Positions 54,044-63,663 are shown, counted from the stretch's first letter. The stretch: DNA of 64,000 nucleotides from Thermomicrobium sp. CFH 73360 (GCF_023806465.1 NZ_JAMSLS010000002.1:558001-622000), one strand, 5' to 3'. Notes: generated by a model from the sequence alone, not told the origin. Translations and numbers: made by a program.

Positions 54044-55178
54044 GGCACTGGTCATCGATTCGCAGCAACCTCCGATCACAACTGGAGCCCTCTTCACCCC
54101 GCGCATGCGTCAGCTCGTCGCGGAATATGCACGGATGGGTCGTACCCGAGCGGAAGTCCAACCACTCCTCGAAGCAATGGTCGTGCGGGAACTTCGGGAG
54201 TCACCCGAGGCACGCCGCGCCTATCTTGATCTCTGGGAGCGCTCCGGCGTCACCGTTGCCTGTGGTACCTTCTCCGGCCCAGGTCCGATCAGCCAGGCTT
54301 TCGAGCAAGCCGTACGGCGCATCAGCCAGGTTCATGCCATTGTCGACATCCTTGACGAGCACTTGGTCCTTGTCCGCGAGGCAGCTGACATCGAACGAGC
54401 GCACCATCAACGGAAACACGGAATCGTGATTGACTTTCAGGATACGCTCGCCTTCGGTGACGATCTTGACCGTATCGAGCTGTTTCATCATCTCGGCCTG
54501 CGAATGGTGCAGTTAACCTACAACTTGCAGAACCTTGTCGGTGACGGCTGCACCGAACGGTACCAAGGCGGTTTGACAACGTTCGGGCTGGAAGTGGTCC
54601 ACCGCCTCAACGAGCTCCGCATCTTGATCGACATCAGTCATTGCAGCGAACAGGTGGGCTGGGACGCACTTGCTGTCTCGACGGCACCGGTCGTCGTGTC
54701 ACACTCTGCCGCTAAGGCACTTTCCGATCATCCCCGCACGAAATCGGATGAGTTGGCACGAGCAGTTGCCGAACGTGGGGGATACTTCGGCGTCGTTGTT
54801 GTACCAGGCTTTATCAGTCGGCGCCCCCATGCCACGCTGGAAGACTTCGTTCGGCACGTTGAGCACCTTGTGAACGTCTGCGGGATCGACCACGTTGGCA
54901 TCGGCACGGACAAGATTGGCCCACCGAGTTCCCGCACTGGTTCGCTGATCGAGTTTCCGCCCGAAATGCCAGCTGCTCCACCGGGCACATTCGACTGGAC
55001 GGGATTCCGCCCGGAGGAACATCGCCTGACGCCGGACTTCCGCCTCGAGGGATACGAGACATTCGCCGATTGGCCGAACCTGACGGTCGCTCTGGCGCAG
55101 GCCGGTTTCACAGAAGAAGAGCTGCGGAAACTCCTTGGGCTCAACTTCCTGCGCGTCTTCCGTGATGTCGTTGGCTGA
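53988..55178 (+). CDS. Membrane-dipeptidase (M19) family protein lacking part of the metal site
   Basis: A 396-residue protein with an M19-type barrel: LGLRMVQLTYNLQN, LIDISHCSEQ, VVVSHSAAKAL, GIDHVGIGTDK. The two later zinc histidines (in DISH and VSHS) are kept, but the N-terminal H-x-D is replaced (VIDSQQPP) and the glutamate of the IEG motif is an Asp/Gln (IDFQD), so it may bind one metal or none. It matches the divergent branch known from proteobacteria with DFQ/GFQ here. Peptide or other amide hydrolysis is uncertain. Start ATG 53988 follows GGGGAAGG. Confidence 0.75.
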   Translation: MRTRKPTLTPAEARALHAEALVIDSQQPPITTGALFTPRMRQLVAEYARMGRTRAEVQPLLEAMVVRELRESPEARRAYLDLWERSGVTVACGTFSGPGPISQAFEQAVRRISQVHAIVDILDEHLVLVREAADIERAHHQRKHGIVIDFQDTLAFGDDLDRIELFHHLGLRMVQLTYNLQNLVGDGCTERYQGGLTTFGLEVVHRLNELRILIDISHCSEQVGWDALAVSTAPVVVSHSAAKALSDHPRTKSDELARAVAERGGYFGVVVVPGFISRRPHATLEDFVRHVEHLVNVCGIDHVGIGTDKIGPPSSRTGSLIEFPPEMPAAPPGTFDWTGFRPEEHRLTPDFRLEGYETFADWPNLTVALAQAGFTEEELRKLLGLNFLRVFRDVVG

Positions 55179-55301
55179 ATTGTTTCCGTCCGATGATAGG
55201 ATTGCTGCGAGTGGAAGAGCACGAACCGATGAGTCGTTCCGCGCGGTACCTGCTTCTTCAGCTTGCCCCATGTGCTTGACGCACAAAGACGGAGGTTGAT
55301 C

Positions 55302-56471
55302 GTGGAGGCATCAATTCGTCTCGGCCATATCCGAGGGATTGAAATTGGTGTCCATTATAGCTGGCTTCTCGTCTTTGCACTGCTCACCTATTCGCTCGCT
55401 GTCGGCATCTTCCCGAACTGGTATCCCGGTTGGGAACCAGGGACCTACTGGGCGATAGGAGCGCTTTCGAGCTTGCTCCTCTTTGCATCGGTTTTAGCCC
55501 ATGAACTCGGACATTCGCTGGTCGCACAGGCACGCGGCGTTCCGGTAGTGAGCATCGTGTTATTCATCTTTGGTGGTGTTGCCCAGCTGGCGGACGAGGC
55601 ACGCCGGGCGAGGGATGAGTTTCTGATCGCCGTGGCTGGTCCCGCCGTAAGTGTGGTCATCGGGGTCATCTCTATCGTACTCTGGCCGTTCGTTGATGAT
55701 TTCAATCAGCCACTCGGAGCCGTCTTGGAGTATCTCGGCTGGGCCAATCTCATCCTTGTCGCCTTTAACTCGATCCCTGCATATCCGCTTGACGGCGGCC
55801 GTGTGCTCCGCGCGCTTCTCTGGGGCACAATGCGCAACGTCCTGCGTGCCACTCGCATCGCAGCTGGGATCGGCGTCGCCATCGGGTTCCTGTTCATGGC
55901 CGGTGGACTCTTCCTCGTCTTCCGGTCGCCACTCTCTGGCATCTGGCTCATCGCGATCGGCTGGTTTTTGCAGAATGCTGCCCAGCAGTCTTACCAGCAG
56001 CTCATGATCCGACGCTTCTTTGAGGGGGTGCGCGTTGGCCAACTGATGGAGCCGGAGCCACCGACCATCAGCCCTGACCTCACAGTCGACGAGCTGGTGG
56101 ACGCGCTGCTCGTCCACAACGTCCGTTGCTTTCCGGTCGTGGAGAACGGTCGCCTTGTTGGCATTGTGACACTCACCGACGTGCGCCATGTCCCACGGCA
56201 CGAATGGGCAAGCCATCGTGTGCGTGATCTCATGACGCCACGGGAGCGCCTAATCACCGCTTCACCAGACGATGATCTCGAGCGTGTGCTGCGTCTCATG
56301 GCCGGGCACGAGATCCACCAGATTCCCGTCGTCGAGGATGGTCGACTGCTCGGGATTTTGACACGCAACGCCTTGCTACGTTTCCTACAGCTGCGGCAAG
56401 AACTGGCACGAACCCCGGACGAAGTCGCGGCGATCTACGCACAGCAACGCAGAGAACGACGCGTCTCCTAA
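55302..56471 (+). CDS. Site-2-type metalloprotease (M50) with two CBS domains
   Basis: About 389 residues. Residues 1-235 hold about six membrane helices with the zinc motif LAHELGHSLVA (HExxH) and the third ligand in PAYPLDGGR (N/YPxDGG). Two CBS domains follow (about 240-300 and 310-360: PVVENGRLVGIVTLTDV, PVVEDGRLLGILTRNAL), which usually bind adenine nucleotides. Family proteins cut membrane-bound anti-sigma factors or other short transmembrane segments. Start GTG 55302 with GGAGG six bases away. No paired sigma factor is adjacent. Confidence 0.9.
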   Translation: MEASIRLGHIRGIEIGVHYSWLLVFALLTYSLAVGIFPNWYPGWEPGTYWAIGALSSLLLFASVLAHELGHSLVAQARGVPVVSIVLFIFGGVAQLADEARRARDEFLIAVAGPAVSVVIGVISIVLWPFVDDFNQPLGAVLEYLGWANLILVAFNSIPAYPLDGGRVLRALLWGTMRNVLRATRIAAGIGVAIGFLFMAGGLFLVFRSPLSGIWLIAIGWFLQNAAQQSYQQLMIRRFFEGVRVGQLMEPEPPTISPDLTVDELVDALLVHNVRCFPVVENGRLVGIVTLTDVRHVPRHEWASHRVRDLMTPRERLITASPDDDLERVLRLMAGHEIHQIPVVEDGRLLGILTRNALLRFLQLRQELARTPDEVAAIYAQQRRERRVS

Positions 56472-56472
56472 G

Positions 56473-57576
56473 TCACGGTGCTTCGAGCGGATCGACAAGA
56501 TCGACCGGCACAGTCTCAACACGCCCGTCGCGCTCGACAAGGACTGCCTCAAAGGCAAGCCCTTCAAGACACCGTGCGAGGAACGGGAGGCTGCGCACGT
56601 GCGCGATACCGGGTCCAGCTGGAATCCGGAGGTGGACAGGCATCCCGACGGAGAGCGGAACCGGTTGCAGCGACCGTCCATGGAGTCCACGCGAAGGGGT
56701 GAAACAAACCGGTCGATCGAGACCGATACTTTCACCATGGAGCAGCGCAGCCCAGCGTCCAGTGCGCTCACGGAGCGCCTCGAAGAACGGGTCAGCGAGC
56801 GCAATCCGACCGAAGCCCTCCATGACCAGGATGCCAAACGGCAAAGGCCAGTCCCCACGGAAACCTGTCAGTACCCGACGCACCTGGGCAAGATCTCTGA
56901 AGAAAGGTTCGAGCGCACTCACGGAGAGGCTCCCGACGATGACACCAGCTGCGCCGATGTCCAGCAATCGGCGCAGGACTGCACTGCTCACCGTCATCCC
57001 CGCAACAACGACCGTACCACGACAGCGCTCGTCAAACTCGTCGATCGGCAATTCCCGGTCCGGGCGATCAGCCAGGACCATGAGCGGGCCGGCAGATTCT
57101 GGCCCGAGGAGCACAGTACCTGCGACGAGATCCCCGACGGCACGGATCTCGACTGCTCCTTCAGTAATTCGGATCACCTCGCCAGCAACCAGCGCCGGCA
57201 CGGGCCGACGCGGTGCTTCGGCAACGACGACAAGTGTCCCAGTCTGTTCGTCCAGCGTGGCAAGCCGCCCCGCAATTGGGCTCGACACTTGAAGGGACCG
57301 AAGTCCCCGCCGGCGGGCTGCGACGACCTCACCCGCTTCGACCCGCTCACCGAGCGCTCGCACCAGATAACGAGCAACCTCCCCTGGGGCGACTCCGAGT
57401 TCCACCGCAAGAGCGATGCGGGCCGCCCGGCTGACACCCGTTGCAGCGGTGGCGATGATGGTCTCCGGCTCGACGAGTTGAGACGCCGCCACGCGCACCT
57501 CAGGTGCGACGAGCAGGCGTCGGACGACGCACTCGACATCCTCCGCGATGACCGGCGCGAATGCAAACGTGGTCAC
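56473..57576 (-). CDS. Uncharacterised Chloroflexi-type protein, partner of the MutL-like gene
   Basis: A 367-residue protein. It opens with FAFAPVIAEDVECVVRR, contains a barrel-sandwich-like block (SPIAGRLATLDEQTGTLVV), a repeated ALVAGEVIRITEG pattern, MEGFGRIALADPFF and HGESIGLDR, and ends in an Asp/Pro-rich tail. I recognise the family only as a companion of the MutL-like protein in Chloroflexi, not its activity. GTG 57576 overlaps the upstream stop (GTGA), with GGGAGGGG upstream, so it is tightly coupled to that gene. An RnfC-like or KOW-like fold is possible. Confidence 0.5.
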   Translation of the reverse strand: MTTFAFAPVIAEDVECVVRRLLVAPEVRVAASQLVEPETIIATAATGVSRAARIALAVELGVAPGEVARYLVRALGERVEAGEVVAARRRGLRSLQVSSPIAGRLATLDEQTGTLVVVAEAPRRPVPALVAGEVIRITEGAVEIRAVGDLVAGTVLLGPESAGPLMVLADRPDRELPIDEFDERCRGTVVVAGMTVSSAVLRRLLDIGAAGVIVGSLSVSALEPFFRDLAQVRRVLTGFRGDWPLPFGILVMEGFGRIALADPFFEALRERTGRWAALLHGESIGLDRPVCFTPSRGLHGRSLQPVPLSVGMPVHLRIPAGPGIAHVRSLPFLARCLEGLAFEAVLVERDGRVETVPVDLVDPLEAP

Positions 57577-59240
57577 TCTGCCCCTCCCGACAAACCAAGG
57601 TCCGCGAGCCACGAGCGGAGGCGACGCATGCGCGCCGCGGGATCACTTGGCAACCGTAACGGACGCCCTCTTGCATCGATCACGACACCAAGACGCGCCC
57701 AGCCGAGCGCCGCGTCACCCGTGAACTGCAGCGCAACGCCCGCCTCGAGCCCCCCGATCCGGACACCCGACTCCAGTTCCACAGAGAGTTCCGCAAATGT
57801 CCCTGGAGAGAATGGGAGGACGTGCACACTTCCCCATGGAACGCTGAAACGCTGGACGATCTCACCAGTCCGCAGTTCACCACGCACGGCGATGGCGCCC
57901 TCGACGCCATCACCTGTGAGAACAAGCACATGCGCGAGCGGCAAGAGCGCATCGCGTTCCAATACCCTCGCCGCATAACCAGGGTGGAACTCCGCAATCG
58001 CTCCACCTGCGGCGAGGAGATCCGCTTCATCCAGCGCAATACTCACAAGGCCGCTCACCGGCACCGGCTCAATTCCATCGAGGGCACACAGCACCGCGAG
58101 TGCCGGCGGAAGCGTCGCGAACCAGGGTCCGAGTGCAATGAGCGTCAAGTCCTCTCGAACATCCTGCTGCTCGATCTCGCCTGCGACCACACGCAAGAGC
58201 GCTCGGACAAAGGCAGCAGCAAGAAACTGGTCACGTTCGTTGAGAATGACGGGATACGGTGAGAGCACTCGATTAGCCAGCCAATCGAGAAGCTCATCGT
58301 CACCGATCGACCAAGGGAGCCACCGCTGGATGCTCTCGGAGCCGAGCTCCGCCAATCCGAGCGCCTGGTGACCGAGATCCTGCTCCGCGCGATGGATTGT
58401 TGCAAGACCCTCCGCGCGGGCCCACAGCACAGTGGCCCCCTGCTCCAGATCCACTAGGACCAGTCGCTGCTCTGCTCGACGAACCAAGAACGCTGCTGCT
58501 CGCTCCAGCGCTGTCAACCGATCGACCAGTTGCTCCGAGAACGTGCCCTCAAGCTCGCTGCGCAGCGCTTCCACAGCTTGCGCGCGGAGTTCGGCGGAGA
58601 GCGCACGCACGACTTCGGCTGGTGCATACTCCCCGGGATCGACTCCCATAAGCTCAAGCTGCTCGCCGAGTGCGGCTGCGACGTGTTGCTGAATCGCCTC
58701 TGGCGCAACGACGATTCCGAGGCGAGGCCGCCACTCGTCACCGATGGCACTCGTTACCGCGGCAAAGGCGGTCCGCCAAACAGCGTCATCCGCTAAGCCA
58801 GCTAAGAGGAGCAGGTCCGGTCGCTGCTCATTCAGCTTCTGGGCAAGCACTGTCGGGCTCGTCGTCTCATCAACGACGAGCTGGGACACTCGTACGGGAG
58901 AGGCACGCGCTGCAGTCGCAGCCAACTCGGCAGCGAAGTTCTGGCCTCCGAGCGCAACGAGCACGACCGTTGGCCGTGACAGAGGTAGTCCGACCGAAAT
59001 CCAAGCGTCGGCCCCATCTCCAAGCACACTCCGGGCACTGATCGGCCTTCCACTATCGAGAACAGATCGGCCAAGTCGTCGTTCGATTACCTCGAGCGCG
59101 GGGATGACCGATCGTCCTACCACGCTGGCGCTCGCCACGAGACGCGGTTCTCCTTCGACACGATCAGTCACGATCGCCCGTGTTGTTGCCCCGTTCAGCG
59201 AGAGGACGATCGCGCTCCGCACCGGCTCTGCGTCTCCCAT
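57573..59240 (-). CDS. MutL-like protein (glutamate mutase L family, ASKHA fold)
   Basis: A 555-residue protein of the MutL (PF13941) type: AIVLSLNGATTRAIVTD at the N-terminus is the phosphate-1 loop of actin-like ATPases, with LLLLAGLADD and RLVLVDLEQGA as further strands, and SIALDEADLLAAGGA near the end. True MutL proteins accompany glutamate mutase, but no mutase subunit (MutS, MutE) is present here, and Chloroflexi keep this gene beside the protein encoded just downstream. GGAGGAG precedes the ATG. Stop and next start overlap (GTGA). Function unknown, perhaps an ATP-dependent chaperone-like activity. Confidence 0.6.
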   Translation of the reverse strand: MGDAEPVRSAIVLSLNGATTRAIVTDRVEGEPRLVASASVVGRSVIPALEVIERRLGRSVLDSGRPISARSVLGDGADAWISVGLPLSRPTVVLVALGGQNFAAELAATAARASPVRVSQLVVDETTSPTVLAQKLNEQRPDLLLLAGLADDAVWRTAFAAVTSAIGDEWRPRLGIVVAPEAIQQHVAAALGEQLELMGVDPGEYAPAEVVRALSAELRAQAVEALRSELEGTFSEQLVDRLTALERAAAFLVRRAEQRLVLVDLEQGATVLWARAEGLATIHRAEQDLGHQALGLAELGSESIQRWLPWSIGDDELLDWLANRVLSPYPVILNERDQFLAAAFVRALLRVVAGEIEQQDVREDLTLIALGPWFATLPPALAVLCALDGIEPVPVSGLVSIALDEADLLAAGGAIAEFHPGYAARVLERDALLPLAHVLVLTGDGVEGAIAVRGELRTGEIVQRFSVPWGSVHVLPFSPGTFAELSVELESGVRIGGLEAGVALQFTGDAALGWARLGVVIDARGRPLRLPSDPAARMRRLRSWLADLGLSGGAE

Positions 59241-59258
59241 CGCTCCTCCGCGCCTTCG

Positions 59259-59879
59259 CTAGCGACTCAGCCACAAGATGTAGACAGCAACGCCGATCAA
59301 GACCGCCAGCGCCACCACCAACGCCAACCGTGCTGCTCGTCGCCCGGCTGCAGACTCGCTCGCCGCTGCCGCTGGAGCGTTGGCCAATTCCGCGCGGATA
59401 GCTGGAAGCGAGAGTAGCGGCAATGGGGCAAAGACGGTCGGAGCCACCGCCTCGACGTCCGATAGGCGAGTCCACACGGGCGAAACTGGCGGGACCACCA
59501 CTCTCTCCTGCCCCACCGGCTCAGCAGCCACGGGAAGCGATTCGCCCGGTTCACGCAGCCAGTCGGGAAGCTCCGCCTCACTCAGCCATTCCAGTTCTCC
59601 GCCAGGCGCGCTCGGCTCATCGCCCCGCAACCACTCCGGTAATGCAGCATCGGAGAGCGCGCCAGCTATTGTTGTGCCCTCTTGGAGACCGCCCAGCGCA
59701 GAGAGATCAAGCGGAAGCACAGCACCACAGCGCCGGCAATACGTGTCATCTGGGGCACGTGGTGCTCCGCAGCTCGGACAAGTGCTCGTACTAGCCACCT
59801 CCCCGCTCAGCACAGCGCCACACACCGGACACACATCACGATCTTCGGCGATGTGCTGACCACACTGCGGGCAATACAC
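59259..59879 (-). CDS. Zinc-ribbon membrane protein
   Basis: A 206-residue protein with two zinc ribbons at the N-terminus: YCPQCGQHI...CPVCGAVL and CPSCGAPR...YCRRCGAVL (each CxxC-xn-CxxC). A low-complexity, acidic middle (repeat ALPEWLRGDE, ELPDWLREPG) leads to a C-terminal membrane helix (ALVVALAVLIGVAVYILWL) with a short tail. Start GTG 59879 with GGAGG nearby. It stands 18 bases before the MutL-like gene and probably forms an operon with it. Topology: ribbons in the cytoplasm, anchored by the tail. Confidence 0.7.
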   Translation of the reverse strand: MYCPQCGQHIAEDRDVCPVCGAVLSGEVASTSTCPSCGAPRAPDDTYCRRCGAVLPLDLSALGGLQEGTTIAGALSDAALPEWLRGDEPSAPGGELEWLSEAELPDWLREPGESLPVAAEPVGQERVVVPPVSPVWTRLSDVEAVAPTVFAPLPLLSLPAIRAELANAPAAAASESAAGRRAARLALVVALAVLIGVAVYILWLSR

Positions 59880-59955
59880 GATGAACCTCCGCTCGCGCAG
59901 TGCATTCTGCGCGCAGTGTAGCATTGTCCCTTCGGATTCGAGTACCCCAGAAGTC

Positions 59956-60420
59956 CTATTCCCCAGTATCCCCCCGGAGCTCTGCGCTGTCGAGCCAGAT
60001 CGTCACCGGACCATCATTGACCAACGCCACGTCCATGTGAGCCCCGAAGACACCAGTCTCTACCGGTAGGCTGAGCGACCGGAGTGCCTCTGCAAAGGCT
60101 TCGACGAGTGGACGAGCCTCATCCGGCGGAGCTGCCTCGATGAAGCTCGGACGACGTCCCTTACGAACGTCGGCATACAGCGTGAACTGTGAGACGACGA
60201 GCACACCCCCTCCGATCTCGAGCACTGAGCGGTTCATCTTACCGGCCTCGTCCTCGAAGATACGCAGGTGCGCCACTTTGCGAGCCATCCACTCGGCCGT
60301 CGCCTGATCGTCACCACGCCGCACGCCAACGAGCAGAAGCAAGCCCGGGCCGATCGCTCCGACGACTTGGCCGTCCACCGTCACACTCGCTTGACTCACA
60401 CGCTGGACGAGGACGCGCAC
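59956..60420 (-). CDS. dtd: D-aminoacyl-tRNA deacylase
   Basis: A 154-residue DTD protein that hydrolyses D-amino acids from tRNA. The SQFTLYAD and GPVTIWLDS blocks contain the family SQxT and NxGP-xT motifs (catalytic pocket). GTG 60420 lies a few bases after GGAGG; an in-frame upstream start has no support. Lies 16 bases after ispF. Confidence 0.9.
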   Translation of the reverse strand: MRVLVQRVSQASVTVDGQVVGAIGPGLLLLVGVRRGDDQATAEWMARKVAHLRIFEDEAGKMNRSVLEIGGGVLVVSQFTLYADVRKGRRPSFIEAAPPDEARPLVEAFAEALRSLSLPVETGVFGAHMDVALVNDGPVTIWLDSAELRGDTGE

Positions 60421-60436
60421 TGTTCCATCCCCCTCC

Positions 60437-60937
60437 TCAATCCGCATCACTTTGGGCACCATGCTCCGATTCGAGCGTCGCTACAGCAAGGGCAGCGATC
60501 CCCTCGCCACGCCCGATGAAACCGAGCCGCTCATTCGTTGTCGCCTTCAGATTCACCTGTGTAGTGGTGATCGCCAGCGCTTCGGCGATCCGCTCGCGCA
60601 TCCGCTCACGGAACGGTGCAATCCGTGGGTACTCCGCAACAAGCGTGGCATCAACGTACGCGATACGCCATCCGGCCTCCTGGACGAGGCGGCGAATGTG
60701 ACGAAGCAGTTCCAAGCTAGAGACATTTCGCCACCGCTCATCCTCGGGAGGAAAATGCGTTCCCAGATCCCCGAGACCAGCCGCTCCGAGCACAGCGTCG
60801 CCGATCGCGTGTGCCAGAACGTCAGCATCAGAATGTCCAGCCAGACCAACCGTTCCAGGAATTTCCACACCACCGAGCACGAGTCGACGCCCGGTGACGA
60901 GGGGGTGAACATCGTACCCCAAGCCGACGCGGATCAT
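60437..60937 (-). CDS. ispF: 2-C-methyl-D-erythritol 2,4-cyclodiphosphate synthase
   Basis: A 166-residue MEP-pathway enzyme. GYDVHPL and [12 protein letters not shown] hold the zinc ligands, [17 protein letters not shown] is the trimer/active-site loop, and the size fits. It works two steps after IspD, whose stop it overlaps (ATGA). IspE is not in the window. Makes the isoprenoid precursor route of this organism non-mevalonate. Confidence 0.95.
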   Translation of the reverse strand: MIRVGLGYDVHPLVTGRRLVLGGVEIPGTVGLAGHSDADVLAHAIGDAVLGAAGLGDLGTHFPPEDERWRNVSSLELLRHIRRLVQEAGWRIAYVDATLVAEYPRIAPFRERMRERIAEALAITTTQVNLKATTNERLGFIGRGEGIAALAVATLESEHGAQSDAD

Positions 60938-61623
60938 TCCCTTCTCCTTCGAGCGAGCAAAAACTCTGCAATCGTCACATCGAGTGGCGTCGTCAGCTTG
61001 ATGTTCTCTGGATCACCAGGGAAGATGTAAACTGGAAAACCCGCACGCTCGAGAAGCGTTGCTTCATCGGTCACCGTGGCCAAACTTGCACCAACCCGAC
61101 GGTAGGTCTCACGCAGCCAATCGAGACGGAACACCTGGGGGGTTTGTGCGGCCACGAGCGTCGAACGATCCGGCGTTGTGACAACTCGCCCATCCACTGA
61201 AACCTGCTTGATCGTATCGACGACCGGTACAGCAGCAACCACCGCTCCGTGCCGGTGTGCCATCGCGATCGCACGCCGGACGAGCTCCGAAGTAAGGAGC
61301 GGTCGCGCTGCGTCGTGGATCAGGACAAGCTGGACCGACGGACTAAGACACTCGACCCCCGCTCGTACCGAGAGTGCCCGTTCGGCTCCCCCTAACGTGA
61401 CACGCACCGGTATCCGGAGTTCCGACACCTGGCACAGTGACTCGATTGCTGCAGCATTGGCCTCGCTGGCGACGACAACGATTTCATCGATCTGCGCCGA
61501 GCGCGCGAGTGCCCCGAGAACCCACGCGAGTGCTGGTCGACCGGCGAGCGGGAGGAGCGCCTTATCGCGTCCACCAAGTCGTTGTCCACTGCCAGCGGCA
61601 GGAATCACTGCCCCGCACGTCAT
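60934..61623 (-). CDS. ispD: 2-C-methyl-D-erythritol 4-phosphate cytidylyltransferase
   Basis: A 229-residue nucleotidyltransferase. N-terminal AVIPAAGSGQRLGGRDKALLPL carries the CTP-binding loop (G-x-G-x-R-x-G then K). VLIHDAARPLLT is the metal-binding IHDxARP motif, and the C-terminal GDPENIKLTTPLDV block is typical. ATGA overlap with ispF downstream and with the PIN/TRAM gene upstream. Confidence 0.95.
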   Translation of the reverse strand: MTCGAVIPAAGSGQRLGGRDKALLPLAGRPALAWVLGALARSAQIDEIVVVASEANAAAIESLCQVSELRIPVRVTLGGAERALSVRAGVECLSPSVQLVLIHDAARPLLTSELVRRAIAMAHRHGAVVAAVPVVDTIKQVSVDGRVVTTPDRSTLVAAQTPQVFRLDWLRETYRRVGASLATVTDEATLLERAGFPVYIFPGDPENIKLTTPLDVTIAEFLLARRRRE

Positions 61624-62756
61624 GGTGTCTCGCCTCGCTGCACAAGTTGGCCGAAGACGAGCCGACCGCTCGCCGTCTGTAGCGTGCGAGTCACTTCGAC
61701 GAGCACCTCGCGGCCGATAAAGGACTCTGCACGCTCAACGACCACAAGTGTGCCGTCCTCCAGGTACCCGATCGCCTGCTCCGGTTCCCGCCCTGGACCG
61801 ACGAGAAGGAGCGTCAGCTGGTCACCCACATGCACTGGACTCCGAAGCGCTTCAGCCAGCTGGTGTGGATTGAGCACGATAAGCCCGCGCACTCGCGCCA
61901 CATCGGCGAGACGCTGGTCACACGTCACGAGGCGGCCACCGAGCTCACTGCAGCGCGCCACAACGGCTTCGTCAGTGGGACGTGCTGGCTGAAAAGCGGA
62001 CAGCACTTCGAGCCCAGCTCCAAGGTCCTCGCGGAGCCGGCGAAGAACCTCCAGTCCACGTCGGCCGCGTGCTCGCCGGGTACTCTCACGACTTTCAGCG
62101 ATGCGATGGAGCTCCTGCAGTACCTCCTTAGGCACGTAGACTGTGCCCTCGAAGAATCCTGTCTGGAGAAGCGCTCGGATGCGCCCATCGATGAGCGCAC
62201 TCGTGTCCAGTACCAAGGCTGGCTCACCCGGGCGCGACGCTCGCCCAACGAGCGAGAGGATCTCCGTCCGCTTGCTGTGCCCGACAAGTGTTCCAATCAG
62301 CGTCGCCAGCAGCGCGATGGCAGGCGGGACGAGTTGCCCAGCTGGACGCGGCAACAGGGCCAAGGGCCACGCAAGCAAGAGACCAAGCAGCGCACCCAAA
62401 AATGCGCCGAGACCGCCTGCGATGAGTGCATCGAGGGTGAGCGTACGCAACCGCAGAAGAATTGCGTCGACGAGGTCAAAGACGACATACGGGGTCGTCA
62501 GGAATCCCAGCGCCGCGAGCACTGCAGCGAGGAACAGCTGTGAAGCCCCGACGAGTTCTGGCCGTGCAGCCAGCACACCACCGAACGACCAGCCGACCAG
62601 TGCACCGACGAACAGGCCACTATAGCGTAACAGCCGCCCGATCGGCGCGTTCGCTCGCTCAGCTCGCGCCCGGCGTCGATCGACTGGCGGATGTTCTATC
62701 GTGCCCTCAGTCGAAGCTGTCTGCGCGGCGTCTTGGGGAGGCTTCAGTGCTACCAT
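61620..62756 (-). CDS. PIN-TRAM domain membrane protein (YacL-like)
   Basis: About 378 residues. Four membrane helices (about residues 45-190: YSGLFVGALVGWSFGGV, LFLAAVLAALGFLT, LIAGGLGAFLGALLGLLL, LVPPAIALLATLIGTLVG), then a PIN ribonuclease-like domain with acidic residues in ALVLDTSALIDGRI, DEAVVARC and VTCDQRLADVA, and a C-terminal TRAM domain (HVGDQLTLLLVGPGREPEQAIGYL). YacL proteins usually sit next to ispD, as here (ATGA overlap). RNase activity and target are not proven. Start ATG 62756. Confidence 0.85.
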   Translation of the reverse strand: MVALKPPQDAAQTASTEGTIEHPPVDRRRARAERANAPIGRLLRYSGLFVGALVGWSFGGVLAARPELVGASQLFLAAVLAALGFLTTPYVVFDLVDAILLRLRTLTLDALIAGGLGAFLGALLGLLLAWPLALLPRPAGQLVPPAIALLATLIGTLVGHSKRTEILSLVGRASRPGEPALVLDTSALIDGRIRALLQTGFFEGTVYVPKEVLQELHRIAESRESTRRARGRRGLEVLRRLREDLGAGLEVLSAFQPARPTDEAVVARCSELGGRLVTCDQRLADVARVRGLIVLNPHQLAEALRSPVHVGDQLTLLLVGPGREPEQAIGYLEDGTLVVVERAESFIGREVLVEVTRTLQTASGRLVFGQLVQRGETP

Positions 62757-62794
62757 GTCGCCGCATCCATTCGCCGGCCGTGTCGCTCGCGCTC

Positions 62795-63649
62795 TCACTG
62801 CTCAGGCAGTGTAGCAGGTCGCTCGTAATGCCGAGCACGCGTTTCAAGCGCCGCGACGATTTCGAGTGGTACCTCAACGCTTCCCAACTCGCGGCCAGCA
62901 CGAAATGCGGGGCCGTGGTAATCGCTCCCTCCTGTTGGGATGAGATCCCACCGTCGAGCCAGTTCGACCAGTTCACGCTGGATCTCCGGCGGATATTCCG
63001 CGTACCACGCCTCAAGACCAGCCAGCCCGGCTGGCACCAACTCAGCGAGCACCGATTCGAGGTCATCGACGCTGAGCGGGTGCGCCAGAACCGGTACACC
63101 ACCGGCTGCGAAGATGATTTCGACCGCCTGACGAGGAGATGGATAGCTGCGCGGGACATACGCCGGACGATTGCGGCCCAAGTATCGGTCGAACGCCTCG
63201 TCAATGGACGAGACATAGCCATGGGTGAGAAGCAACCGTGCAGCGTGCGCCCGGGTGATCGTCCCGCCCTGAGCAACCGTTTCCAGATCCTCGAGCGTGA
63301 ACGGGAAGCCGAGCCTACGGAGTTGCTCTACGATGCGCGCGGCGCGCTCTCGCCGCGCCTCGACCAACCGCTCGAGATGAGCACGGAGCACTGGCTGTTG
63401 TGGATCGATGAAGTATCCCAACACGTGGACTTCACCAGCCTCGACTGCGGTACTCAGCTCGATTCCCGGGACAACCGTGACACCGAGCTGAGCAGCAACC
63501 GTCTGTGCTGGCGCAAGACCAGCAACGGTGTCGTGATCAGTGATGCCAAGCACGCGAAGGCCGCGCGCTGCCGCCAACTGGACGAGCTCCTCAGGTGAAA
63601 GGAGCCCGTCGGACGCATTCGTGTGGGTGTGGAGATCGACTGTACCCAT
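62795..63649 (-). CDS. PHP-domain phosphoesterase (TrpH-type)
   Basis: A 284-residue PHP enzyme: DLHTHTNASDG (motif 1), GITDHDTV, GIELS, HVLGYFID, and the C-terminal TGGSDYHGP hold the three-metal site. It resembles TrpH/YciV, which hydrolyses 3',5'-nucleoside bisphosphates and short RNA ends. The ATG at 63649 is preferred to a TTG two codons up. It ends 38 bases before the PIN/TRAM start; a terminator-like hairpin lies upstream. Confidence 0.9.
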   Translation of the reverse strand: MGTVDLHTHTNASDGLLSPEELVQLAAARGLRVLGITDHDTVAGLAPAQTVAAQLGVTVVPGIELSTAVEAGEVHVLGYFIDPQQPVLRAHLERLVEARRERAARIVEQLRRLGFPFTLEDLETVAQGGTITRAHAARLLLTHGYVSSIDEAFDRYLGRNRPAYVPRSYPSPRQAVEIIFAAGGVPVLAHPLSVDDLESVLAELVPAGLAGLEAWYAEYPPEIQRELVELARRWDLIPTGGSDYHGPAFRAGRELGSVEVPLEIVAALETRARHYERPATLPEQ

Positions 63650-63663
63650 GCACAAGATAGAGA

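Noticed and set aside
56599-57978. 459-codon plus-strand frame
   Set aside because: Antisense to the MutL-like pair, Ser/Thr/Arg-rich, no ribosome site or motif.
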